NCBI GenBank assembly: GCA_029012165.1 | Contig: JAQXLO010000012.1 | Location: forward strand, 1 to 11,603 | DNA from: Oscillospiraceae bacterium | GTDB lineage: Bacteria; Bacillota; Clostridia; Oscillospirales; Acutalibacteraceae | DNA length: 11,603 nucleotides | Reading direction: 5' to 3' | Part shown: in pieces, positions 1 through 6,300 of the stretch | Layout: every line of letters starts with the position of its first letter | How positions within the stretch are numbered: position 1 is the stretch's first letter | Notes under the pieces: generated by a model | What the model was told of the DNA's origin: nothing | Databases searched by the model: none | The model's input: the letters and a program-made list of their open reading frames with translations, nothing else | Translations under genes and position numbers: made by a program

Positions 1-106
1 ATTCGTGCCGCCCCGGCGTGCTTGCAGAAATCACTTTTGCGACACGCTATCCAGCCTTGGGGACGGCTTGCGGATTCCAAATCTTGACAACATAAAAGCG
101 CAGGAG

Positions 107-184
107 GGGAGCCCAAACAGTCCGGTGGACTGTTTTGGCGTGGGGAACCCTCGCCGGGGGTTTCTCGGTGCGAAGCACGAATCC
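107..184 (+). repeat. Hairpin-rich dispersed intergenic repeat, left copy
   Basis: This GC-rich block sits in otherwise AT-rich intergenic DNA and holds consecutive small palindromes: AACAGTCC/GGACTGTT around a GGT loop (117-135), a CCC/GGGG-type hairpin around CGCC (about 145-162), and GTGC-GAA-GCAC (168-178). The segment 127-184 matches the reverse complement of 11414-11471 at about 46 of 58 positions by eye, so two copies lie in opposite orientation near the window ends. Short frames through both copies read N/YPRRGF, which I treat as spurious coding. No transposase is associated. The precise element boundaries are not determinable here. Confidence 0.6.
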
Positions 185-252
185 CACAATTTTCTGAGAA
201 GAGAAATAAAATGTAATTTGTAAAATTTTTTCACAAAAATGCATAAAATATA

Positions 253-281
253 TTTACTTTTTACAATAATTCTGTTTTAAT
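253..281 (+). promoter_or_regulatory. Putative promoter with palindromic operator ahead of the RHS gene
   Basis: A TTTACT box (253-258) and a TTTAAT box (276-281) are 17 bases apart, acceptable for a sigma-A promoter. The second box lies inside the near-palindrome TGTTTTAATTAAACA (273-287). The whole 37-base module from ATTTAC to AAACAA recurs almost unchanged at 4471-4507 ahead of another gene, with the same 17-base spacing, which is the main argument that it is functional. A further inverted repeat, AAGAACA (288-294) with TGTTCTT (303-309), follows directly and could be a second operator or a leader hairpin. Confidence 0.45.
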
Positions 282-335
282 TAAACAAAGAACATTATAG
301 TTTGTTCTTAAAATTATTTAGGGGGTGAAAACTAT

Positions 336-422
336 ATAGAGGATGAAGAACACCGAAGCGTCTGGATGGAAGATGGAAAGCAACTGAGTTACCAGAAGGA
401 GAATGATTATGAAAATGGGTAA
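336..422 (+). other. Remnant or leader ORF (28 codons) overlapping the RHS start
   Basis: The frame beginning at 336 is open for 28 codons to TAA at 420-422 and reads as a plausible acidic peptide (IEDEEHRSVWMEDGKQ then LSYQKENDYENG). A strong ribosome binding site, GGGGGTG (321-327), sits 8 bases before codon 336, but that codon is ATA, not ATG. The only in-frame ATG is at 366. The stop overlaps the RHS start region (ATG at 409), an arrangement typical of translational coupling. It may be a decayed small gene or leader peptide whose start codon mutated, or chance. I do not recognise the peptide. Confidence 0.25.
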
Positions 423-2439
423 AAATTATTTTCACTTGTTTTAGCAATTGTTTTTGTTGTCCAAATTATTCCGATAAACACTCTTGCAATCGAAGCAGAT
501 TAATAGTGAACCAATTGAGATTGAAGAATACAGAGATGCCTATACAAAGCATTACCGCAACGCAGAGGGTGAGTATTATGCAGAGGTATATGCAGAACCT
601 GTTCACTACTACGAAAGCGGTGAGTGGAAAGAACTGTCCAATTCCGCTTCTGCCAATTCACGATCCGCAACATTATTTGAACCCTCCCAAAAAAGCTACA
701 TTCATTGTGCCTATGTTTCGAGTATCGGAAAAAACAGTAATTATTCCGGTGCAGTAGGGGTAGGCTATAGTATGCGAACCTATTTTGACTTCAGCTTCCC
801 GACACTGGGTGAAGGCTGTACGATGTATAGTGCAGAGTTGATTTTATACCAAACTCAAGTTGTGAACACAACGTCAGCTAATGTGAGCCTTCGTCTGTAT
901 GATTTGGCAGAATGTGCAGAATGGAGCTATACCGGCATTACATGGAACAACCAACCTGTGTCTAATGCGAGAAACGGACATTTGGGTCTGCCGTATATTG
1001 CATCCAGAGCATTGTCATCCAGCAATACAGCAACTTATTATTTCGACATAACAGATGTAGCGGAAAATTATTATTATAGCGATGCATCAGACAATGGCTA
1101 TATGCTTGCGCTGAGCGATGAATCCAAACCGGTCATGGCGAATTTCGGAGGCAATAGTGCGACCAACGGAACCGCACCGCAGCTGCGTGTATACTATACA
1201 CGTCCGTGCCTCGGATGTGGAGATAAGTGTGCGTTTGATACATCGTCCGGGCAAAGCTGCACGTGCGGATGCCAATCATGGGAAGTTTGCAACTGTTGGG
1301 AATGCGGCTACTATTGTGGATGCGGTAAATTGAATTGTGCTTACGGTGTAGATTGTGAATGTGGTTGCTTGAACGCAGATGAATGCGAATGTGTGGCTTG
1401 CAAGGGATTTACAACGACAACGGAAGATGAAAACGGCAATGTCATAAGCCATTCTGTAACAAACGGCACAAAGACTATGACAGAAACATATACTTACAAC
1501 ACGAATAATTCTTTGACGAGCATGGTTGACGTGAACGGGATTACCACTTCTTATGAATATGATGATAACTCCGAACAGCCATCTTCCATAAGAATCAGCA
1601 ATTCTACAACTGACTATTCCGAAGTGACCTATAATTATAACGCAAATGCTATGCTTACTGGTGTTTCACAAAGTGTCGCGGGTTTGAGCAATGGAACAGC
1701 TATTTCGAATAGTTACACCTACAACGCTGATGAAAAAGTAACCTCCATTACGCATAATGATTTCTCCTACAACTTTAGCTATAACGAAAACGGAGATAAT
1801 ACCTCTGTGCAGGTTGGCAATCAGCCGTTAGCCAGCTATACTTATAACGAAGATGGAAATATAACGCAGATTGAATATGGAAATTCCGACAAGGTTCTTT
1901 ACATCTACGATGACGAAAGCAGACTAATCAGCGTCAATTATAATGTTAACGGAACAACGGAAACAGCTTTTCAGTTTACCTATGACAGCAATGGTGATCT
2001 TTCCCGCATAACGAATAATCGTGCCGGGACGGAAACGGTTTTTGGGATAGCGGCAGTGAACAGTTATACCGTTTATGAGTTGGATTCGGGAGAAGAGTTG
2101 CATACCGTATGCTATTATAACGAGGAAGATGATGGCTATGACGGTGTAGAGACCTATGGAATATGGGGTTACCAAGAAATTGTATACAATGACAATGTGT
2201 TTGACTTTGAAACAGGAGACACAACCTATACAGAAACAATCTACACAGAAAGCTGTGAAATGGTCAGTGAGCTGATATATGATTACTTTGGACGAAAGAC
2301 CGGATGCACTACAGAAAGCACAGATGTAGAAACGGAAAACACAGTGACAATCCAAGACAGTGTTGGTTATAACGACACTGCCTCTACTGCCGGAACACAA
2401 CCGACAACCTACAACAGCACTGTTTCTTCGGGGGGATGA
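409..2439 (+). pseudogene. DNRLRE/RHS-repeat secreted protein, 5' part (frameshifted)
   Basis: This is the N-terminal two thirds of a large secreted RHS/YD-repeat protein. The start is ATG 409, with AAGGAG (397-402) 7 bases upstream. Its frame stops at 442, while a good signal-peptide core (LFSLVLAIVFVVQ then IIPINTLA) lies in another frame (about 426-500). The mature protein then runs from about 499 to TGA 2437-2439. One missing A in the A run at 421-425 and one extra T at 500-501 would join all three. The longest uninterrupted frame begins at TTG 484 (651 codons). Counting from 484, residues about 50-240 resemble a DNRLRE surface domain, about 241-308 hold 18 cysteines, and about 309-640 carry tyrosine-rich YD/RHS repeats (YTYNTNNSLT, YEYDD, YTYNEDGNITQIEYG). 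The frame ends in a G6 run, where it continues in the next frame. Confidence 0.75.
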
Positions 2440-3814
2440 TTCAGTCACACGTTCATATCGTTACTCTTACGATGCAAAAGGAAACATTACCGCCATTTAT
2501 AACACAACAGCAACACCGGAAGCCTTAATTGTACGGTATACATACGATGAGGCGTGCCAGCTTATCCGTGAGGATAACGCTGAATTAAACAAAACTGTAA
2601 CATATATTTACGACAAGGGCGGCAATCTTGTTTCAAAAACAAAATATGCGTTTACAATCAGCGACCTTGGCACACCGACCGAAAATATTGCGTACACTTA
2701 TGACACAACTTGGAAAGACAAGCTGATGTCTTACGGTGGTACAACGCTCACCTACGACGAGATTGGAAATCCGCACAATTATACACACGATAGACTTTTT
2801 AACTGGGTTGGCAGAGAGTTACGAGAAGCCTTTTCGGAAGATGGTACTCGTATAGAGTTTGCCTACAACGAAAATGGTCTGCGCAGTCTTAAGCGCATTT
2901 ATGACGATGACACACATGTGCAGGACTACCATTATTTTTGGTCCGATGATAATCGTCTTTTGGGATACACATTAGATACCGGGGAGCAGGATACTGCCGA
3001 TATGCAGGTGCTTGTCCTATACAACAGCGACAATGAACCGATTGGGTTTACAATTGCAGACATGACGTTCTACTACATCAAAAACATTCAGGGCGATGTC
3101 GTTTGTGTCACGGACAGCAGCGGCGCCCCAATTGTCAATTATACCTATGATGCATGGGGGTATCCAAGTATTTCGCCATCGTCGGATGAAACAGACAATT
3201 ATTATATGATGATGGTTTGCGCTTTTAATCCGGTGACTTACCGTGGGTATCTCTTTGATATGGAATTGGCTCTGTACTATTTACGCTCGCGCTATTATGA
3301 CCCTGAAACTGGTAGATTCATAAATCCGGACAGGATATGTGATACAGGCTTCTCGTTGATGGGTACAAATATGTTTGCATATTGCAACAATTGTCCGATT
3401 ATGCTCATTGATCCAAGCGGAGAAAATAGTAACTATACGCCAACACAACTGGTTGCGCATCTTATAGGTTCTGTTGCAGTTGTTGCAGTAATCGGAGAGA
3501 TCCTTACTCGTGAAGAGGTTCCAGCTTTTTTGGACTTTTTATTTCATTTGGATACGGATATAATAGGATTGTTTGAAGCACTTTATAGTTATGCTCAAAT
3601 ATTAATATCAATGGAACCAGAACAGTCTAAATTGGTGGAGTTTGGTAGAAAGGGATTAGAAGGGGCACTTACTGCTGCAATTGGATTCGCAACGTCAGGG
3701 CTTGCTGAAACACTTTCATTTGTTCCGTCTTCGGGAGGAATTACTATGCCACTTATGCTTATTGGTGTAGTTTCAGGATTTCTTTCGAGTGCCATTCCAA
3801 CTTTATTTGAATAG
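2436..3814 (+). pseudogene. RHS protein, 3' part: RHS core domain and variable C-terminal tip
   Basis: This continues the preceding RHS gene in the +1 frame. Removing one G from the run at 2430-2435 joins SSG directly to DDSVTRSYRYSYDAKGNIT with no loss of repeat periodicity. The frame is technically open from ATG 2360, but residues before about 2436 are out of register. YD repeats run to about 3100. The hallmark RHS-associated core follows (about 3100-3420): YTYDAWG, YRGYLFD, LALYYLRSRYYDPETGRF, INPD, NMFAYCNN, and the junction motif DPSG (3410-3420). After it comes a roughly 130-residue tip (3421-3811), rich in Gly, Ala and Leu, with several membrane-compatible helices and no catalytic motif I recognise. 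In RHS polymorphic toxins this position holds the toxin domain. The gene ends 11 bases before the next start. Confidence 0.8.
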
Positions 3815-3825
3815 AGGTCATTTTT

Positions 3826-4272
3826 TTGGATATTGAAAAAATAAAAAAAGATATTAAGGACGGTTTGTTATTCGGCGGATTGTTTTTTTCGGTTACAATG
3901 TATTTAGTGCCGTGGATGAAACTTCTGTTCGGTTCAACAAAAAGCCCTTTGCGCAGTGTTGTAAACATTGCGCTTAGTGTCATGCTTTACTTTATTCTTT
4001 CGCCACTGATCTACTTTGTGTTCTGGAACAGGCGCAAAGATCGAGATGTCGTTTTTACAAAGAATCCCTCAAAAAAATATTTTACGAAAAGGAAACTTTC
4101 TGCATACACTGTACTTAGCATACTGCTGTATTTGCCTGATATTGTTATGTTACAACGGTATTTCATTTCGACGAATACGATAAAATTTGCACTTTTTCTG
4201 GCTTGTCTGTCAGTCTCCATGCTTTTCATGGGTTTTCTCCTGCATTGGAATTACAAGTATATGGAGGATTAA
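3826..4272 (+). CDS. Four-helix membrane protein, candidate RHS immunity protein
   Basis: The protein has 148 residues and starts at TTG 3826, chosen because AGAGGT (3813-3818) lies 7 bases upstream and overlaps the RHS stop; there is no good ATG alternative. Four hydrophobic segments are visible at about residues 13-35, 44-67, 91-108 and 117-140, separated by a basic, probably cytoplasmic loop (NRRKDRD through TKRK, about 68-90). I do not recognise the family. The position, 11 bases behind the variable tip of an RHS protein and in the same transcript, is where immunity genes of RHS/polymorphic toxins are found. A multi-pass protein would suit a membrane-active toxin tip. That role is inference from context; a simple accessory membrane protein is equally compatible with the sequence. 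Confidence 0.7.
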   Translation: MDIEKIKKDIKDGLLFGGLFFSVTMYLVPWMKLLFGSTKSPLRSVVNIALSVMLYFILSPLIYFVFWNRRKDRDVVFTKNPSKKYFTKRKLSAYTVLSILLYLPDIVMLQRYFISTNTIKFALFLACLSVSMLFMGFLLHWNYKYMED

Positions 4273-4287
4273 AGGACAAAGATATAT

Positions 4288-4318
4288 ACAGCGACACAGC
4301 GTCAAACTGTGTCGCTGT
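4288..4318 (+). terminator. Strong hairpin after the RHS/membrane-protein pair
   Basis: A perfect 12-base stem, ACAGCGACACAG with CTGTGTCGCTGT (4288-4299 and 4307-4318), encloses a 7-base loop 15 bases after the stop of the membrane protein gene. The downstream tract on the plus strand (TGCCTTTGT) is only weakly U-rich, so it may be a poor intrinsic terminator, an mRNA-stabilising hairpin, or part of a small mobile-element remnant. On the minus strand the stem is followed by ATATATC, also weak. Confidence 0.5.
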
Positions 4319-4470
4319 TGCCTTTGTACGCCTGTCGCTCGAAAAACGATATCAAGCATCCTTTCCTGCAAGTCTTCTATCTCATCGAAAAGTTTTTCAA
4401 CAAGATAGAATCTCTTAGACGAGAATCTGCGGGCTTTATTGTTTCTTTATAGATTCTTTATACAAAATTT

Positions 4471-4507
4471 ATTTACATATTACAGATAATTTGTTTTAAT
4501 AAAACAA
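4471..4507 (+). promoter_or_regulatory. Promoter/operator module, second copy
   Basis: TTTACA (4472-4477) and TTTAAT (4495-4500) are 17 bases apart. The downstream box lies in the palindrome TTGTTTTAATAAAACAA (4491-4507). The same layout occurs at 253-287 ahead of the RHS gene. The predicted transcript would begin near 4507, immediately before the ribosome binding site AAGGGGGTG of the 4525 gene. A palindrome covering the -10 box is a typical repressor site, but no cognate regulator gene is in this window. Confidence 0.5.
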
Positions 4508-4524
4508 GGGGGTGATGTTCTCTC

Positions 4525-4773
4525 ATGCGCAAGAGATCGAGAATATGGATTTTTCTTGCCTTGGCTCTGCTTGTCATTTCGCTTTTGATTCTTGCTATGC
4601 ATATTCAAATGAAACATTCCCTGAACGGAACGCTCTATGTGTGCCGTGGAAATCAAGAATGGCTTATGTACGATTGGGATGCGTATGTGTTGGACATGGA
4701 TAAAGGCATAAAAATCAGATTGAAAGGCGTTCACAATGTAGGTACGGAGGGTTTTTCATTTTGCTGGGCGTGA
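4525..4773 (+). CDS. Small N-terminally anchored protein, probably truncated by a frame change
   Basis: The protein has 82 residues and starts at ATG 4525, preceded by AAGGGGGTG (4506-4514). The N-terminus is basic (MRKRSR) followed by one strong hydrophobic helix at about residues 7-26, so it is a membrane anchor or uncleaved signal with an outward C-terminal part (NGTLYVCRG, YDWDAYVLDMDKGIKIRLKG). The TGA at 4771 is probably not the ancestral end. From about 4742 another frame is open to TAA 4871-4873 and ends with DKRYIHEVIEVIRFE. That stop overlaps the TTG start of the next gene, as coupled operon genes do. One skipped base around 4735-4750 would give a protein of about 115 residues. No family recognised. 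Confidence 0.6.
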   Translation: MRKRSRIWIFLALALLVISLLILAMHIQMKHSLNGTLYVCRGNQEWLMYDWDAYVLDMDKGIKIRLKGVHNVGTEGFSFCWA

Positions 4774-4865
4774 ACCCAAGACAGCACTTTGTCCGAAAAG
4801 GGAACGATCTATAACGCAAAAGAGAGATAAACGGTATATTCATGAGGTGATTGAGGTGATACGAT

Positions 4866-5558
4866 TTGAGTAAAATTATTGCGGTTTTGTGTGCGCTTTT
4901 GCTGCTGATCGGTCTATTGACCGGTCACGAAAATGCGCCTGCACCTGCAGAGGACACGCTGTATCTATCCTATAACGGTGCGCTGTATACCGATCTGTAT
5001 GTGCGAGACATTTTCTTGACAAGTTTTTGGGAGCCGGACGGCGTTTTGGACGGCGAGGACATCGCATACTTTGTCTATGCGGATGCGCCGGACGAAAAAG
5101 ATATGCCGAAAAAAATACAGACCTATTCCGGCGACCCGGACAACAATTTCATCATGGAAAAGGAAGGGCTTCTGTTCCCTGAACGACTTTACAGAAAAGT
5201 GTCGTTTGAAATCCCGGACTATACGCTGGAGACGACAAAGGTCGAAACGATCTCTTTTTCTCAAGTGGATGAAAACTACAATGTGCAACCTGTTTCGACG
5301 CTCACAGAGCCGGAGGATGTAAAGGCGTTTATGCAAACTGTCCGTGATGCCGTGTGGGGCGAGGACATAAAGACTGCGCCGGACAACATCCCGATGGACG
5401 ACCGGCTTGCCTGCGATATCACATTTGAGGGGATCGGCGGCAGCTTGTACATCGGTACCGTGTACCAAGATGCAAAGCAGCAGTGGACGTTTTCTGCAAT
5501 GGAAACGAATTACAGTACAGCGTTACCCGAATCCTTGCAGGGAAAGATCGTTTTGTAG
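4866..5558 (+). CDS. Secreted or membrane-anchored protein of unknown function
   Basis: The protein has 230 residues and starts at TTG 4866, supported by GAGGTG (4854-4859) and by the hydrophobic N-terminus that begins at this codon (SKIIAVLCALLLLIGLLTG). The segment resembles a lipoprotein signal, but the lipobox cysteine position is His (LLTGHEN), so lipidation is unlikely; cleavage by signal peptidase I or N-terminal anchoring is expected. The mature part is acidic, starts with a short Pro/Ala linker (APAPAED), and looks like a mixed alpha/beta domain with recurring strand-like segments (DTLYLSYNGALYTDLYV; GGSLYIGTVYQD). It shares a short NGTLY/NGALY motif with the upstream small gene. I do not recognise a family. 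It is the last gene of the plus-strand block and stops just before a strong terminator. Confidence 0.7.
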   Translation: MSKIIAVLCALLLLIGLLTGHENAPAPAEDTLYLSYNGALYTDLYVRDIFLTSFWEPDGVLDGEDIAYFVYADAPDEKDMPKKIQTYSGDPDNNFIMEKEGLLFPERLYRKVSFEIPDYTLETTKVETISFSQVDENYNVQPVSTLTEPEDVKAFMQTVRDAVWGEDIKTAPDNIPMDDRLACDITFEGIGGSLYIGTVYQDAKQQWTFSAMETNYSTALPESLQGKIVL

Positions 5559-5563
5559 CACAT

Positions 5564-5603
5564 AAAAAGTGGGGCTGTCGTGTTCGTGCGACAGCCCATT
5601 TTC
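5564..5603 (+). terminator. Bidirectional intrinsic terminator between convergent genes
   Basis: GGGCTGTCG (5572-5580) pairs with CGACAGCCC (5589-5597) around an 8-base loop. The plus-strand side is followed by ATTTTCTT. The minus-strand side is followed by ACTTTTTATG (the complement of the A run at 5564-5568). It therefore serves both the plus-strand gene ending at 5558 and the minus-strand gene ending at 5604, and marks the edge between the AT-rich plus-strand block and the GC-richer minus-strand block. Confidence 0.85.
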
Positions 5604-5912
5604 TTATGTGTGCTCGTGGTAAAGGTAATCCTTCAGACCGTTGCGGTACTTTGCATAGTCCACACGCAGAAGGTTTTCGGGATTGGCGGCGAATGCCATA
5701 TGCCCCACAGCACCGACATAGTGCAGGGTGCAATCGGGATGGACGGCCATGATTTGATCCGGTTTACGCTCTGTCGGTTTCACGCCGTCGCCAAACGTGA
5801 ACCCCTCCCGTTCCGCCTGCCGCATGAACATGGCGGAAAGGGAACAGTCGGCAAGGTAGACAAATACACGTTCTCCCTCCCTTGCCAGTGCAGTGATCGT
5901 TCTGTTTTGCAT
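5604..5912 (-). CDS. SAM-riboswitch-controlled small protein of unknown function
   Basis: The protein has 102 residues; ATG 5912-5910 has GGAGGT (5926-5921) 8 bases upstream. It has no signal peptide or membrane segment and looks like a compact soluble alpha/beta domain. It begins with strands around an REGERVFVYL segment, then a helix (SLSAMFMRQAEREG), then FTFGDGVKP, MAVHPDCTLHYVG and a C-terminal VDYAKYRNGLKDYLYHEH. Similar proteins seem familiar to me as uncharacterised clostridial ORFs, but I cannot name a family. It is the only gene between the SAM riboswitch upstream and the terminator downstream, so it is a monocistronic SAM-regulated gene, expected to be expressed when SAM is scarce. 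A role connected with methionine, SAM or methylation is only suggested by that control. Confidence 0.85.
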   Translation of the reverse strand: MQNRTITALAREGERVFVYLADCSLSAMFMRQAEREGFTFGDGVKPTERKPDQIMAVHPDCTLHYVGAVGHMAFAANPENLLRVDYAKYRNGLKDYLYHEHT

Positions 5913-5944
5913 AAAAGTACCTCCAATAAAATTTTATCAGAGTA

Positions 5945-5980
5945 CAAAAGAAAAGACCCCATCGTACCCGACAGGATCCT
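5945..5980 (-). terminator. Riboswitch-controlled intrinsic terminator
   Basis: On the minus strand AGGATCCTGTCG (5980-5969) pairs with CGATGGGGTCTT (5964-5953), 12 pairs including G-U wobbles, around the loop GGTA, and runs straight into TTTTCTTTTG. The 5' arm overlaps TCCTGTCGGGT (5976-5966), which can alternatively pair with ACCGATAGGA (6001-5992) at the 3' edge of the SAM aptamer. The two structures exclude each other. When SAM stabilises P1, the antiterminator strand is occupied and this terminator forms, stopping transcription before the gene at 5912. Confidence 0.85.
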
Positions 5981-5993
5981 GTGTGCAAAAATC

Positions 5994-6076
5994 CTATCGG
6001 TCAAGCGTTACCACCTTGCCCCGCAGGGTAGGTTGGTGTACGGTCATCGGGCTTGTCCCTCACGTACTCTGGATAG
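5994..6076 (-). ncRNA. SAM riboswitch (S-box, SAM-I type), compact form lacking P4
   Basis: Reading the minus strand from 6076, the S-box elements appear in order: P1 CTATC/GATAG (6076-6072 with 5998-5994); AGAG; P2 GTACG/CGTAC (6067-6063 with 6042-6038); a kink-turn-like TGA/ATGA internal loop; P2b GGG/CCC; the conserved CAACC; P3 ACC/GGT with an inner CCC/GGG; then AAGGTGGTAA. The P2 loop CAAG (6055-6052) is complementary to CTTG (6005-6002), matching the known S-box pseudoknot. Where classical SAM-I carries P4, only about ten bases remain, so P4 is absent. At 83 nt it is short for the class. An expression platform and promoter flank it. Confidence 0.88.
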
Positions 6077-6083
6077 TAAAGTC

Positions 6084-6112
6084 AGTATAGCAGATGAAAA
6101 CGGCGTTGTCAA
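6084..6112 (-). promoter_or_regulatory. Sigma-A promoter of the SAM riboswitch transcript
   Basis: On the minus strand TTGACA (6112-6107) and TATACT (6089-6084) are separated by exactly 17 bases. The predicted transcription start is near 6077, the first base before the P1 helix of the SAM aptamer, so the leader begins directly with the riboswitch. This placement supports both calls. Confidence 0.88.
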
Positions 6113-6148
6113 GCTCAGGCTGTCGAACCGAAAGGCACACTTAAATCG

Positions 6149-6181
6149 AAAAGACCTTTGTCCATCAGACAAAGGTCTTTT
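6149..6181 (-). terminator. Terminator of tRNA-Gln
   Basis: A perfect 14-base stem, AAAAGACCTTTGTC with GACAAAGGTCTTTT (6149-6162 and 6168-6181), has a 5-base loop and A/T tracts on both sides, so it can work in either direction. It begins 3 bases beyond the CCA end of the tRNA on the minus strand and ends about 37 bases before the -35 box of the riboswitch transcript, insulating the two units. Confidence 0.88.
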
Positions 6182-6184
6182 TCG

Positions 6185-6258
6185 TGGCTGGGGAATAGGG
6201 ATTCGAACCCCAACAAACAGAGTCAGAGTCTGTCGTGCTACCGTTACACTATTCCCCA
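6185..6258 (-). tRNA. tRNA-Gln (anticodon CTG)
   Basis: A complete 74-base tRNA on the minus strand. The acceptor stem TGGGGAA pairs with TTCCCCA, the D arm contains GTGTAACGGTAGCAC, and the anticodon stem ACAGA/TCTGT encloses the loop CTCTGAC, placing CTG at positions 34-36. The T arm has the canonical GGTTCGAATCC. The discriminator is G and CCA is encoded (6187-6185). CTG decodes CAG glutamine. It is a single tRNA with its own promoter and terminator. Its 3' end points toward the riboswitch gene and the plus-strand accessory block. Confidence 0.97.
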
Positions 6259-6300
6259 ATACTCCGCAAACGAAGTGCTGTTTCGTTTGACTACTCGACT

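Noticed and set aside
5..244. Short overlapping frames on both strands reading NPRRGF
   Set aside because: They come from the dispersed palindromic repeat; the same motif is read from the right-end copy, as expected for a non-coding repeat family.
288..309. AAGAACA/TGTTCTT inverted repeat as a LexA box
   Set aside because: The half-site spacing does not match the GAAC-N4-GTTC Gram-positive LexA site, and no SOS gene is nearby.
1924..2448. A 174-codon minus-strand frame inside the RHS gene
   Set aside because: It is a mirror of the YD repeats on the plus strand and has no start signal.
1440..3100. Repetitive sequence that might suggest a tandem DNA repeat or CRISPR array
   Set aside because: The periodicity is at protein level (YD/RHS repeats) with diverged DNA; there are no constant-length direct repeats with spacers anywhere in the window.
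6185..6258. tRNA-Gln as a prophage or integrative-element attachment site
   Set aside because: No integrase and no second copy of the tRNA 3' end is visible in the window.
5580..6290. A 236-codon plus-strand frame
   Set aside because: It runs antisense through a terminator, a gene with a good ribosome binding site, a riboswitch and a tRNA, so it cannot be coding.
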